Source of the DNA: Inonotus obliquus
Taxonomy: Eukaryota; Basidiomycota; Agaricomycetes; Hymenochaetales; Hymenochaetaceae
Length of the DNA stretch: 64,000 nucleotides
Assembly: GCA_032164295.1 (NCBI GenBank)
Contig: JAJHTX010000008.1
Span: 1,178,001-1,242,000, forward strand
Direction of reading: 5' to 3'
Under the pieces are notes generated by a model. It ran no database searches, had not been told where the DNA came from, and saw only the letters and a program-made list of their open reading frames with translations. Positions 10,386 to 22,831 of this stretch are shown piece by piece. The translations under genes and the position numbers were made by a program. Every line of letters begins with the position of its first letter. Position 1 is the stretch's first letter.

Positions 10386-13304
10386 TTTCTCTGCCAGAAA
10401 AGTAAACGAGTGACTGACTGAGTTGATTTAATAACTCAGTGGAAAAGACTCCGAGCTATTGACACGGACGGGAAAGAAGGGATAGGTGGGGAAAGAAAGA
10501 AGGAAGAGCCTGAAGAAGAAGCTGAAGGAAGGAAGATAGAAAAGGACCAAGGAAGGCTAGAAAAGGAGAACGGTTACTAGTCTGGCGGGGAGTAATCGCG
10601 GGAGCCGAGCGCTGGATTGTACGGCAGAACTGAGAAACTCTAGCCGCAGATATGCGCACAGTGATGCTAACAAATACGCGCGAAGCTTTCGTAAATCGTG
10701 CCACTCCCTAAACCGACAAACGGTGCGAATAGTTGTTCGCCAATTTAGCGAGACCGTGACCAGGGAAGGGAAGAATTACCGAGCGGATGATAATCTTCTA
10801 AGTCGTGTGCGCTCTATACGCGAACACAGAATGCGCAATGACAGACCAGAAAAAGATAGGTCTTGACAAACGACCCCTCGTGTGCCTTGGCTTTAGATAA
10901 TCCTTTCGTCCTTGAAACTTGAACCTTTCCCCAAAGTAAGGTTCTCACCTCGCCGAAGAATGGATGATTGATATACCGATGATTGGTGTAATCCGTGATT
11001 AGCTTTAATTCTCCCGACCTTTCGCTATCACGGCTGGCCTTTTGGTTTCCCCACGTCGCCTCGGAGAATCAGTGGTTAGTGATCTGCACCGCTTGGGATT
11101 GGCGAACTGCGCGGAATCAGCGGAATGCTCAGATAAACGCGATCGAGTGGATGATGGCTAATGACGATGGCGATCCCCAAAGTATGGAGGCAGTATAGGT
11201 ATCAGAGATCCAGGATAGACTTGTAGGCGACACAGCGTCCAGGAGGACGACAGAGTAGATGAGCGGTGATAAGCAGCAGATTCCAGGTCGTATTCTGAGG
11301 TTTCTTAAGTCTGAGTCCACCGGGGTTCTCCGGCCTTTGCTATCAAGAGTGACCATATCTCCGTGTGCTTCGTTGCTCTGCGAAGGACTATCCTGGAACG
11401 ATCTCAAATCTCGACGTGCGTTCTGTCGGTGGACCCTCAGGCTGAACCGTTTGAATCCTGCACGGGTATCTACGTGACTGTATGGCCACGAGAACCTGGT
11501 GGGATTTCAATACATATCGTGTCCTTGTGTGTGCCCGATATGCCCATCTCACAGACTCTATTCCGCCGTGTTTAGACGGATGACGGAAAGGAGCCGTGGG
11601 TAGCGTGTCCGAGAGGCGTATCTTAACCTCCCCATTGGTGCGCCAAAACTTCGCTCGGCAACCATAGACCTGTGGTATCTCAACGTTATCTCAGAGAAGC
11701 TGATTGCGAGGTCAAACATCTGGATGAGTGCTGGGGAAATCGTGAGGTGGAAGAAAACATTCCCACTACCAAGAACAGAACAAGGACCACACGCACCGCT
11801 GCTTATCTTATCATCAAGAATTGAAATGGAAATTTACATAAGTTGAACGTGATTTTCTTCCATCTGAGGTGAAAATGTTTGGGTTCCGGAGCCGGGCATT
11901 GATAAAACCGATCACGGACGCGGATGACACTAAAGCCGCGCGGAGAATTTCAAATTATACATTCCAGGTACCGTAAAGCCAGGTACATGTTCAGAGCTCA
12001 TTTCATCTCATCATACTAGGATTGTTTCTGCGTGTGGTCCTTTCCAGACCTGATTGAATGGTGTACTTACAGTAAGCGACTTCCACCTTCGATCAGGAAG
12101 GAAGATTATTTATGGTGAGATACAGACTCGGAGGTGTGTTGGATTTAAAGACGAAATCAACTCCTGCCTGTGAATGATATCCCTTGCCGTAAATATCAGA
12201 GTCTAGGGAAAAGCCTTTCGGGAAAGCAGAGATAACACTTGAATCCAAGCCTTTTAGTGCTACACATTCGATCCACACTAACGAAAGTTGAGGAAACGTT
12301 ATGTGTTCAATTCCCAGTCTATATTTTTACTCACGGAAGCCAACAATCAACATCTCTTATCACAAATCCAAAACGATGACTGTTACCCTTCCCACCCTTC
12401 GGGCATATATCGTGAAGCAATGTGGGAGGACGGAAGACCGTAAACAAGACTTGAAGTGAATGAAGGAACGAGGAAACAGATTACAGAACACGTAACAAGG
12501 GGTGAAAATGCCAAATGCAACTCTCGGGTCTGGAACACATAAAAGGGTCTCGACGAAATACATCGTATGTTCGTTGCTCGTCGATATTGGGTTTCCTGTT
12601 TGGTTCCTCCGTTCGTTTGCACGAGGAAGTCACTTATACATAGCTACTCTCTCATCGTCACATGTGTACGGCAAGAAACCTTGGATCCATGCGGGAAGAA
12701 TGGATTCATGCGTTAGTTAAGCGGCGAATTCCCGAGAGATGTTGTGATTCTCCCGCTCAACTGATGAGGTCAAGTTCCGCAGTCGTAGGATCACAGAAGA
12801 GCACATATAAATAGCGGTGAGTTGACGAGCAAGTATTGCTGTGAGAGTGAGGTGGCTGAGATTGCCTTCGTTTTAGAAATAAAGTTTACTCTGCAGCGTA
12901 GAGGCCCCTCGTTTCTGTACCTCATGAGTCGAATAACCTTTTCGTTGTCGTCGTTATTCTATCCAGGCCAGGGAAAGAAGGGCACGCCGTGACTTGACGG
13001 AGTTACCTTGTATCAAATAGGCTATCGAGAAATTGGAAGACGCAGGTGATTTGCTTCTAATGATACAGTACGCATCCCAGCTGGACCTTCCCAATCGAAG
13101 AGCGACATGGTTCGACCAAGGGATACACGTTCGTGCCCAAGAAAAGAGCACTGAGGCTCGGGGCAAAGTCAATGATGATTTGGTCCAGAGGATCGAAGGG
13201 CAACCCGATTCAGACCAACAAGCTACATGCGATCTACCTCCAGATTGGCTTCGGCGGTGCCGATGGGAATGTGTGCGGGAAGTACTTGAGAAAAGTAGTC
13301 TTCA
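10386..13304. other. gene-poor stretch upstream of azgA
   Basis: No gene can be supported. 10470-10570 is purine-rich on the plus strand and is probably azgA promoter or leader. Short open frames at 10995-11577 and 12093-12720 lack any recognisable domain or consistent splicing. Near 12804 there is a TATAAATAG box followed about 85 bp later by AATAAA, an arrangement that resembles a decayed LTR, but I could not define its ends. Confidence 0.4.
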
Positions 13305-13799
13305 AAACTTATCGGGGACGAAAATACAACGTCTTCCCACAGAATTTTGTCCACTCTTCGAGTCTTCCCGACACGCAAGGTGAATCGAGAGATCTCGCTG
13401 GACTGAGACATCGGTGAAAGGTTGCGGGATTTGTCGCCTTGACGTCTTATCTCCACAATAACTACGTTGAATCCAAGGGACCGTTGTGATGTAATCCGCA
13501 GTAAGCAGAAGAGAGATAAAAGCTACTTCTCTGAACCATTCGTATCTCCTATTCGAAGCAGAAGGTCGATCAGAGCCTCCATCCCTCCTGAAGAAGGAGA
13601 TAGTCTCTCTCCGGAACGACCTGTCTCTTTCGCGAAAGGTTTTGAACCCCGCTCTGCTATTTTGCGAAGTGCTTTGATCTGCAGATCATGTATTAGCAGC
13701 GGACTGATAGTAATGGAACACGGAGAAAGCTGCTTACCAGAGCATATCTTGTCTTGCAGAACTTGGCATACAAAGCTTGTACACGATGGGCTGCTTGCT

Positions 13800-13851
13800 C
13801 TTCATCGAAAGGCCAGATCCGGGTTCTTCATCGAAAGGCCAGATCCGGGTA
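13800..13851. repeat. 26-bp tandem duplication inside the pseudogene
   Basis: Two adjacent copies of a 26-nt unit starting CTTCATCGAAAGG. The parent gene has one copy. Twenty-six is not a multiple of three, so the reading frame breaks. Confidence 0.92.
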
Positions 13852-14307
13852 TCCCTACCAGCTGCACGGTACACATTACCAACAATGACCGCAAACTCGA
13901 GAACGACATCCAACAAGGCGCGTAAAATGTCACCAACAGCCCTTTGCGCGCCACGCAATAAACATGCTGCACGTATCGCATCAAGTACACGATAATGACG
14001 CTGCATCCGAATACGAGAAACGGGAATGTAAAACTAACCTCTGAGAAGATAAAGTAAAAAGGCGAAGATGCGCTGATATTTTGAAAGGATATCCTCCGTG
14101 ATCAGGCAGCGCAGAGGATCGGGAGGCCTGTACTGCACGTACACAAAGTCCAATGCTCTGGACCCTCAAATCAGCTTTCAAGATCAATCCGAAGGACAAG
14201 GGCACAGTACTTAATTACTAACAATATGTGTTAGTCGCGAAGACAATCCAAAAGGCTCCTTGTAACTTACGGGTTGGATCAAGTCACTTCTCGCTCCCGG
14301 TTCCAAC

Positions 14308-14901
14308 TAGGGATCGGCAGCGTACCGTAGTGAACGGATACGGCCCGTACGTATACGGATACGCTCTGTACTCGTACGGAGGAAGAGGATTGACTTTACG
14401 GATCTGTACCGCACGGACCGCATTGCGCATCAAAAAATTCAAATTTAGGCGTAAACGACCGTGTACAATGTGAGGATGATCAGGAGAGATGCTTACTTCA
14501 TTTGGCAGTTTACGGCTTGTTCGTCCGAGTTGAAGCATAGAACTGCCAGATATACCTTCCATAACTCTCTGGGAACCGACATCAAAGCATGCGACGACGT
14601 ACGAATCATCCGATATATCGACATCACCCGGTTCCGGCAACTTGAATGCATGAAATTTTCTGGCAGACATACGATTGAAATTGGCGAGGATCCCGTCCAT
14701 TCTCTTGGAGGAGCATATTGCGTCTCGGAGCGACATAAGACCATCCCCAATCAATAATTCTTGATGTATCAATTCTTATGTTCTTATGAATTCTTCTTGC
14801 TACCGTACATACGATTGTATTTCTGTATACGCCCGCCGCGTATGGCTCGTATGCCGTAACAGATCATAACTTTACGCGCGTACGTACGTAGCCGATCCCT
14901 A
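14308..14901. mobile_element. non-autonomous hAT element, 594 bp
   Basis: Ends are the inverted repeat TAGGGATCGGC / GCCGATCCCTA, with looser matching for about seven more bases. It is flanked by a perfect 8-bp duplication GTTCCAAC (14300-14307 and 14902-14909). The intact paralog shows a single GTTCCAAC at 20425-20432, giving the empty site. An 8-bp duplication and TAGGG ends are typical of hAT elements. The subterminal sequence is rich in CGTAC/TACGG motifs. An open frame on the minus strand runs through much of it but shows no transposase features. Confidence 0.93.
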
Positions 14902-16007
14902 GTTCCAACGAGGTCTCGTACTGGTACTGTAAATCCAAGTCGATTCTCCGCCCCGTCCCAGAATTCATCGTCACCTAGTTCATCTTTATGCAGCGGGTCG
15001 TCATACATGCTTTCAGATTCGCGAACATGCTCCAAGGAGTCCATAATCACTCTACGCAGATAGAAGGAGTTCGCTCGCGCAGTTCTCACGAGACAGCACT
15101 CCCATTCCTCTTCCTTTGCACTTCTCTCCAGTTCGCATTTCGTGCACGCGTCCGAATGGTGACTCCCATCGGATTCTCATGCGCGCCTTCATCCTCGCCC
15201 TCGTCTTCGTCCGCGTCGGAGAAAAGGGCCGCTGTAAGTCGGGCTTTGAATGATGGAGCAGCAAGAAGAACGTAGGCACGGAGAAGGACAAGATGAGCAC
15301 GCAGATGAAGTGATGTACCCGGTGTAAGAAAGTGCTGCAAGGCTGCACGACCTAAAGTACTTGCTTGTGCCGAAACCGGGCTCAGCACGATCTCCGACAG
15401 CAAAGGAAGCGTAGGAGCGAGAGCGGGAGGGTAGGTAGGGTACGAAGTGATAAAATTCGAAATGTGGATGTCCGATTCGTGGGAAAGACTGGCTGGTTCG
15501 AGATCATAAATAGCCAGACCAACTAGCTCGGGCTTGTATTTATCAAGAATCTTTGAAGACTGTCGTGAAGTCGGTACAAACGTCTGCGATCTGCCCAACT
15601 CCGAGATATCCTCGTCAGACGTTTGGACGCGGTATGCATGATACCCCCCTTGCCCGTCCAGACCCAGCTTACGAAATGCCGGGAGATCAATCAGGGCGCG
15701 TGCAACGGAAACGTATAACCGTACATAATTCATGTGTATGTACATTCATACATGCGATAGTAGTTTCGGATCCCAGAAGGATACATACGAAGTGGAGCAA
15801 CAAATTGGACTGTCCGACGAAGTCAATAATGTTCTCCGATGCTTTCCATAAACCGTTGTGAAAAAAATAAATAGTCCTAGATCTTCCTGAGCATGCACAG
15901 TTGGAACTACACGCAAGGAATGGACCCCTAGATTATGTTAGCTACAGCCCTAAACTTGATGTGAAGGTCCAAATACCTTGCTAAGGCAGTATAAGTTACC
16001 ATACAAG

Positions 16008-18905
16008 TTATGTCTCTACTGCACATGCCGCCGGCAAGGAAGTGCCCGGAACTGGACTTTCGTCCGAATCTAAATCTTCAGAGTCGCTCGCGTCTGAATC
16101 TTCTTCTGAGCCCATGTCGGATGAAGAATCTCCAGACGTCGCATCCCCATCCGACTTGCAAGGTTCAAAGGCTCCGATCCGCTCAGTTAGAATGTCGAGC
16201 GCTGATGATGGTCGAAAATACCGGGAATCCGTTGCGAGCTTGCCGCGAAAGTCCACGAATATGTTGTCGTCCTTATCCATAGCTTCGTCCAAATCCAGAT
16301 CAGCGTAATCCTCAACTCTTCGTAACATTTGCACATCAAGTCGGCAACTCCTCTCCACGTGTTCGAGGCGCCGCTCGGCTGCTTGATATTCGATCGATTT
16401 ATGACAGGAATCGATTGGCACAAAAATCAGAAATGACAAGATCCCAATTGATTCCTTATCACTCGGAAAACACCGAAGAGCCCTCTGTAGGCGTTTGAAG
16501 CGATCTTCGGCACCGACCTTTCCCTGCACGGCAACGTCGACCTCTGCGGTTTTCGTCCAGTTAATCAACTCCCGACAGAAACGCCGTGATAACAATGCCA
16601 AGTCCGGAACTGCTGGATCGTGATTCGTACTCGAATTATTCCCGAAAAGTTCCCAGAGCTTCAACGTGAGAACGGAGGGGCTAATAGCTCCATCAGAAAC
16701 TCTTGCATCCTCGAATTTCCAACCAGGTTTGACCGCTCGAACGCTTTCAAGCATCTGAGTGCTCATAGGCGACGAGCAAGTCAGAAAAGCGTCAACTGCT
16801 TCATAAATAATAATCCGAGCACTATAGAGCACGTACGGATTTGCCATCTGTGCTTCAAATCGGAACAACTGTTACGCGTACAACGTGGACCTTCTGCTTA
16901 TGGCAAACACAGTAGAAAGATATATGCCTACCAAATTGACGCCGAGCTCAGCTTCGTTCAAACAGGCTCTCTGCATCTCGGGATTCCAACGAGTGATCTT
17001 CAGTCTTGCATGATCCCTTTGAAGCGACGATACAGTGATATCCTCCACAGCAGGCAATAATCCTTGCATAGTTTGCCTAGATGTGTGTCTCGACAAAAAG
17101 TCACGAATCAGGATTTCAGGTTTCTTCAATCTTTCCGTCTCTGAGCCTAATAGCCGAGTCAGGGAGTGTGCAAACTATGACAGAAAACCGAGGTAAAATA
17201 CCTTGCCGGCTGACTTCCTCCACTTTGCCGCCAACATTTATCGCTCTCGGCACTAGTTTGCACTGTTCAACTTCCATACAATTGAACGATAGCAGTTGAT
17301 ACTCACAGCCAGATGAAGCAGTTGCCGAGGATTGCCTGTGGGTACCCATACAAAGCGAGAGGGGAGTACTATAGCAGTGACGAGACAGTGGGAAACGAAA
17401 CTAAGTGGCTACCGCTCTTATGACCCCTTTGCTTACATTAGGCTGACTAATTGTTCCAGTGTGGCGTACAGGATAGGGCGTACAGGACCAAGTACAGTAA
17501 GTACAAGTACACTGTCTACTTCCTCTTTCCGTGCCAGTGTCTCTTCTTTCTTCTTCTCTTTTTCGCTTTCCCCCCCTTCGACATCGGGCTTCTTGCATTT
17601 CTTCTCTTCGTCTTCGTCTATCGCTTTTGCTTTCCCTTCCCCTTCAACACTGGACTCGTTACGTTTCTTCTCTTCATCTTCGTCTTTTACCTTCGCCTTC
17701 CTTTCCCTTTCCCTTTCCCTTTGATTTCGGGTTCTGGGCGAGGCATTCGGTATACTGTGTGGCCCCCAGTCGACCCTTCGACGAACTCTGGCTATTTTTT
17801 TTTGTACGGGGGTATACGGTTTCGGATGACCGAGCGCCAAGGAAATAACATTGATTCCACTTTTCCCTGCCTCGTCCATCAGGTCTAACAGCTCCTTTTG
17901 AGGCATCGCTTTCCAGTCGTAAATGCGCTTAAAACGCTGCTTTGCCATTTTCATTTCCCGCTAAGTTGCGCAGAGCGTCCTTGTCGACCTCTTCTAGGTC
18001 AATCTTATCCACGAGGAAGTCCATGGACGTGACGAGCAGGTCAAGGTCGGGAGGGTGAGCAACTTTATTAGCCGCCTGCCTTATCGGATTTTTCTTATTT
18101 ATGAGAAGTCCGCAAGGACTCGTGCATTGTCGACGCTTGGCGGGAAGATCTCCGTGCAAATCCTGAGCGTCTGGAGTTGCTTCTCCCTCTTCCGACGAAG
18201 TGAGTCATTCGACGGGAAACATTAAGCCAGGTCTCCAGTTGCTTGATGCGAGTTTGGCAAAGTGCCAGTAAGAGCTTCATAACGTCCTGCGCCGCGGCCT
18301 TCCCCTCCCACTCAGCTTCATTAAGTCCAATCAAAAGGCTTGTAATATGTAGCAGCAATTTCTGCGAGTCCACCTCATTCCACCTGGACAAAGAACTCAT
18401 GAACGCTATGGTGCGTCTTCGGTTGTCTTGATTGCTGCAGTCGTTCCAAGTTGAGGGAGGCCCAAGATCGGCGAATATGCAACTCATCTCGAATAGGACA
18501 GTAATGCCTAAATCAAAGCCTGCACTGTTCGAAACCCTGAAGGAGTCTGCAAGTTGCTGAGAGGATATCAGCCCCTATAAGAATACGAAGAAAAGGTCTG
18601 AGACTCGCCTCAGACACCTCATTCTCGGCTACCTCAAGAGGCCCATTGTTAAACTCCTGCGCGCTTATAGTTTCCCGGAGAGAGTCGAGAATCTGCCTAT
18701 TCATCTGGCTGAAGTCGAGCAGTACTGCGGTGGCATAGCCTCTCTCGTAAGGATCATCGGATAACTGGTTCTGGTGAGCAGCCCCCACCGCGCCATTATA
18801 CTCATCGACGAGTTCTTGATTTCCGCCTATGATACGTGAGACCTATCAAACCCTACATAACAGAAATACTTACATTCCTCCGAGTCTATCAGGTATTCGC
18901 GGTCT
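16008..18905 (-). CDS. unrecognised multi-exon gene (model tentative)
   Basis: The 3' half is well defined: exons 17202-17349 (and upstream), 16932-17146 and 16008-16868 join in phase. The exon ending at 17437 joins 17202-17368 in frame across a 68-nt intron with a GTAAGC donor, so 16008-17954 reads as one protein. Upstream coding blocks at about 17955-18159, 18180-18510, 18600-18830 and 18870-18905 probably belong to it, but one junction near 17940 needs a frame change and the first exon is not found. The protein has a Glu/Lys-rich low-complexity region encoded at 17520-17730, with two units of about 66 nt (KxKDEDEEKK-like), and an acidic C-terminal tail (SDDxSSDMGSEEDSDASDSED-like). I recognise no domain. 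It lies between the two gamma-tubulin complex copies on the same strand. It could be two genes or a recently damaged gene. Confidence 0.5.
17520..17730. repeat. pyrimidine-rich tract with tandem 66-nt units
   Basis: The plus strand is almost pure C and T with TCTTC and TTTCCC runs. Two imperfect units of about 66 nt can be aligned, and CCCTTT-type hexamers repeat near 17700-17722. On the minus strand it encodes alternating Lys/Glu. Confidence 0.8.
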
Positions 18906-19184
18906 TAAACAATACTCTCGTCGAAACAAGTCATGGACAGGACTAGTGACAGTGGACCCACATGGTTCCATGACGGTGGTCAGAGCCTAGAGCGAGAAAA
19001 TCTAAAGGAAATCTGTATGATAGACGGCCTCAGCCTGTGGTAGTACACAAGCGGGGTGGCATTACAACGACGCATGCGCAGTCTTTATACTACTGTTCTG
19101 AATCGGACTGGGTGGCTAACATTTGGAGAGTGGCAAACACAATAAAAAGGAAAGTTGCCGATCTGTCGATCTTCCAATTACGCT

Positions 19185-21284
19185 TCAAAACTTGTCCGAG
19201 GGTTTCAATTTTCTCTTCGAGTCTTCCCGAAACGCAAGGTGAATCGAGAGATTTCTCTAGGCTGATACATCGGTGAAAGGGTTACGGGATTTGTCAGTTT
19301 GACGTCTTATCTCCACAATAACTACGTTGAATCCATGAGACCGCTGTGATGCAAACCGCGGTAATAGAAATAAAAGTTATTTCTTTGCACCATCCGTATC
19401 TCCTATTCGAAGCAGAAGGTCAATCAGAGCCTCCATCCCTCCTGAAGAAGGAGGTAGTCTCTCTCCAGAACGACCTGACTCTTTCGCGAAAGGTTTTGAA
19501 CCTCGTTCTGCTATTTTGTGAAGTGCTTTGATCTGCAAAATATGAGAAGATCAATTATTAGCAATGGAATGATGTTCATGAAACGTGGAGAAGCTGCTGA
19601 CTAGCGCATATCTTGTCTTGCAAAACTTGGCATACAAAGCTTGTACACGATGGGCTGCTTGCTCTTCATCGAAAGGCCAGATCCGGGTATCCCTACCAGC
19701 TGCACGGTACACATTACCAACAAGGACTGCAAACTCAAGAACGACATCCAACAGAGCGCGTAAAATGTCACCAACAGCCCTTTGCGCGCCGCGCAATAAA
19801 CACGCTGCAAGTATCGCATCAAGCACACGAGAATGACGCTGCATTAGTGCGTAGACATCCGGAAACGGACCGATATGCTCATCGGAATGCGAAGCGGCAG
19901 CTACCTCAGCGTATCGCACGCGGGATATAAAGGAGTCGATGTTCCCGCGTATGGCAGTGTCGGCAACAAATGCGGAAAGAGCGCTGACGAAAGCTTGTGC
20001 GGAGAAACGGAAATGTAAAACTAGACCTTGGATGTCTGGATAGTCTGCGAAGATGCGCTCCACGGAACAAGGTCGAGTCAAGCGGAAAACTGTACGCATT
20101 GCAGTTTCAACTATTAAAACAAGATCAGATGATAGTCACGAAATCGGCCAAGATCCGAACTAACCTCTGAGAAGACGAAGTAAAAATGCGAAGATGCGCT
20201 GATATTTTGAAAGAATGTCCTCCGTGATCAGGCAGCGCAGAGGATCGGGAGGTCTGTACTGCATGTACAGAAAGTCCAATGCTCTAGACCCTTCAATGAG
20301 CTTTCAAATCATATAAAAGGACAAAGGTTCCGTACTCAATTACTAACAAGATGCGTTAGTTGCGAAGAAAAATCAAAAAGCGTCTAGTAACTTACGGGTT
20401 GGATCAAGCCACTTCTCGCTCCCGGTTCCAACGGGAAGGTCTCGTATAGCAAATCCAAGTCGATTCTCCGCCCCGTCCCAGAATTCATCGTCACCTAGTT
20501 CATCTTTATGCAGCGGGTCGTCATACATGATTTCAGATTCACGGACATGCTCCAAGGAGTCCATAATCACTCTACGCAGATAGAAGGAGAGATCCGAGCC
20601 TCCGGGAGGCCATTCAGCCTGCTTCGTCAAACCAAACGCAAGACCAACCGGCCAAGGCTTCTTACTTCGCTCGCGCCGTTCTCGCGAGACAGCACTCCCA
20701 TTCCTCTTCCTTTGCACTTCTTTCCAGTTCGCATTTCGTGCACGCGTCCGAATGGTGACTCCCATCGGATTCTCATGCGCGCCTTCATCCTCGCCCTCGT
20801 CTTCGTCCGCGTCGGAGAAAAGGGCCGCTGTAAGTCGGGCTTTGAATGATGGAGCAGCAAGAAGAACGTAGGCGCGGAGAAGGACAAGATGAGCACGCAG
20901 ATGAAGTGATGTACCCGGTGTAAGAAAGTGCTGCAAGGCTGCACGACCTAAAGTACTTGCTTGTGCCGAAACCGGACTCAGCACGATCTCCGACAGCAAA
21001 GGAAGTGTAGGAGCGAGAGCGGGAGGGTAGGTAGGGTACGACGTGATGAAATTCGAAATGTGGATGTCCGATTCGTGGGAAAGACTGGCTGGTTCGAGAT
21101 CATAAATAGCCAGACCAACTAGCTCGGGCTTGTATTTATCAAGAATCTCCGAAGACTGTCGTAATGTCGGTACAAGCGTCTGCGATCCGGCCAACTCCGA
21201 GATATCCTCGTCCGAATTTTGGACGCGGTAGGTTACCTCCTTGTCCGTCCAGACCCACTCTAGCTTACGAAATGCCGGGAGATC
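19185..21284. repeat. parental segment of the direct duplication
   Basis: Partner of 13305-15688. It covers 3' flank plus the C-terminal part of the gamma-tubulin complex gene and contains the unoccupied hAT target site at 20425-20432. Confidence 0.9.
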
Positions 21285-22831
21285 GACCTTCTCGATTCCT
21301 TCAAACTCGGGAGAGGAAAGGATGCGAATGGATCGACGGGCGCGGACGACGGCGTCTTTTATTCCGTCCGGCACGAAGCTGGGAAATTCCTCCTTCAAGT
21401 CGTTCTCTAGTTCAAGTTCCGAATCTACTTCTTCTGTGTTCTCTTCCTGTTCGTCCAAAATACTGTTGCCACGGGTCGTGGCCGCTTTGCGCCGTGCATC
21501 GGTAAGTATATCGTCAAGACCGACAAGTCCAATGGAACGGGCAAGCGAAGTAAAGTAAGGGCGAGACGTGACAGTGAGTACATACGAAAGTACAGCCCGG
21601 ATTAGTCGTGATGCTTGCCGTTCGACTTGAAGGCACAAGAAATCGTATATGTGAGTGAGTAGATGCTGAGGGGTCCGAGGCAATGGCTGATATAGGCCAG
21701 GAGTAAGACTAATATTCTATAAGGGGGTTGGTGGCGTCCCACTCATGATAGCAATGGAGCAACCTACTCGTGAGCAAAGTGCGGCAAGTGCTGTTAGTAC
21801 AGATCGAACATCATGTAGCGAGACCCATATATCGCAGACTGTTGAGTCCGGTCCCGATAGGACATGTCCAATTTCACGTCTAATCCATAAAAGTGCTAAA
21901 GACAAGCTGTGTGCAAATGCAAAGACAGCTGAATGATCTCCGCGAGTACTGTATTGTAGACACCATCAGTTATGAAGGCCAACCAGTAGGAAAATGGCTA
22001 ACTTCATTCGTAGTTCTCCTACAAGCATTTCTACTCTTCGGAAGAGAGTGCCAAATTCGGAGACTTTAGATACATAGCTGAAAGATGATTAAAGTACATA
22101 CGTTGTTGGAAAAAAAGGTAATGGGAGAATCTACCTTTCACTAATCAATTTGTCCAATCCATCGATTGTAACGAGTATCTTGCCATCTGCGCTACGTGGC
22201 TGGATGAAGCGCTGTTCTTGAGGAGTCCACTCGCTCAGCACGGATGCACATCCGACAAGCGTCGAGGACAGTGCATCGTGAAGCTCGCCAGCCGTAATGC
22301 TTCGAACTGATATACCGAGATTCGTAGGATCTCGAGAAGCAACGGCAACGTCCGGCGGTTGTTCTGACAAAAAGTGAGAGGCAGGCATCGGAGTGCAGTA
22401 TAGGGTACGGAGCGTGTCCCATGAAACCAAGCGACCCTGAAAATTTATCAGACGCTTCAAAAGCATGGACTATAACCACTTACTTCATGACCATAACCTT
22501 GACCTTTGACTGTAAGCCAAATATCCTCGGAAACACTCTTCTGCTCCACCCATTCTGCTTCTCGACTTGTTTTCGCGATTTTCGGAGAGTATGTTTCTGA
22601 ATCTGACACTGGCTTCAGGCCGAGGTTGGAGTCCAATGCGAAAATGATTGGATTCTGGGGTTTATCCTCCAGCCTCGGGATTGAGAATAAAGGCCACGTG
22701 CCAGCTAGTGGCTCCAGCTTTGGCAGACCTTCGCGTCCTGGTTCCTCAAGCGGTTCTGGAAATTCGTCCATTTGACCGAGAAGAGGTACGAAGTATTGGA
22801 TGTAGTTTTGGATGTAGTTTATGTCGTGCAT
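19377..22831 (-). CDS. gamma-tubulin complex component, GCP5/GCP6-like (995 residues)
   Basis: Component of the gamma-tubulin ring complex that nucleates microtubules at spindle pole bodies. Eight exons, 22484-22831, 22135-22436, 22003-22077, 21768-21948, 20396-21686, 20165-20290, 19602-20110 and 19377-19532, give 996 codons with all phases matching. An in-frame ATG at 22771 would shorten the protein by 20 residues. GCP (Spc97/Spc98) features: the ALDFLYMQYRPP block followed by DILSKYQRIFAFLLRLLR, and the C-terminal helical bundle VLDAILAACLLRGAQRAV. The large central exon holds an acidic insert (EENTEEVDSELELEND-like), as is common in GCP5/6 proteins. The subtype is inferred. A truncated copy lies 6 kb away on the same strand. 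Confidence 0.9.

Larger units (their letters stand above)
13305..15688. repeat. direct duplication of the 3' part of the gamma-tubulin complex gene (degraded copy)
   Basis: Aligns in the same orientation with about 19185-21284, including noncoding sequence past the stop codon. The copy ends abruptly at 15688, where the parent continues into the upstream half of the gene. Confidence 0.9.
13523..15688 (-). pseudogene. 5'-truncated pseudogene of a gamma-tubulin complex component
   Basis: Paralog of the intact gene at 19377-22831. It keeps the C-terminal part of the coding sequence, including the terminal exon with stop near 13523-13525, but the N-terminal portion and promoter are missing (homology ends at 15688). 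Further lesions are: a 594-bp hAT insertion at 14308-14901; about 80 bp deleted near 15065-15075; loss of the segment corresponding to about 19842-20160, leaving a short junction near 13998-14035; and a 26-bp tandem duplication at 13800-13851, which shifts frame. The remaining coding stretches are still very similar to the parent, so the duplication is not ancient. Confidence 0.9.

Noticed and set aside
14284..14772. 162-codon frame across most of the small hAT element
   Set aside because: It runs out of the element into the pseudogene and shows no transposase motif, so it is not called as a gene.
17332..17888. Long Ser/Phe/Leu-rich frames on the plus strand
   Set aside because: They are the complement of the Lys/Glu-coding purine-rich tract and show no coding features.
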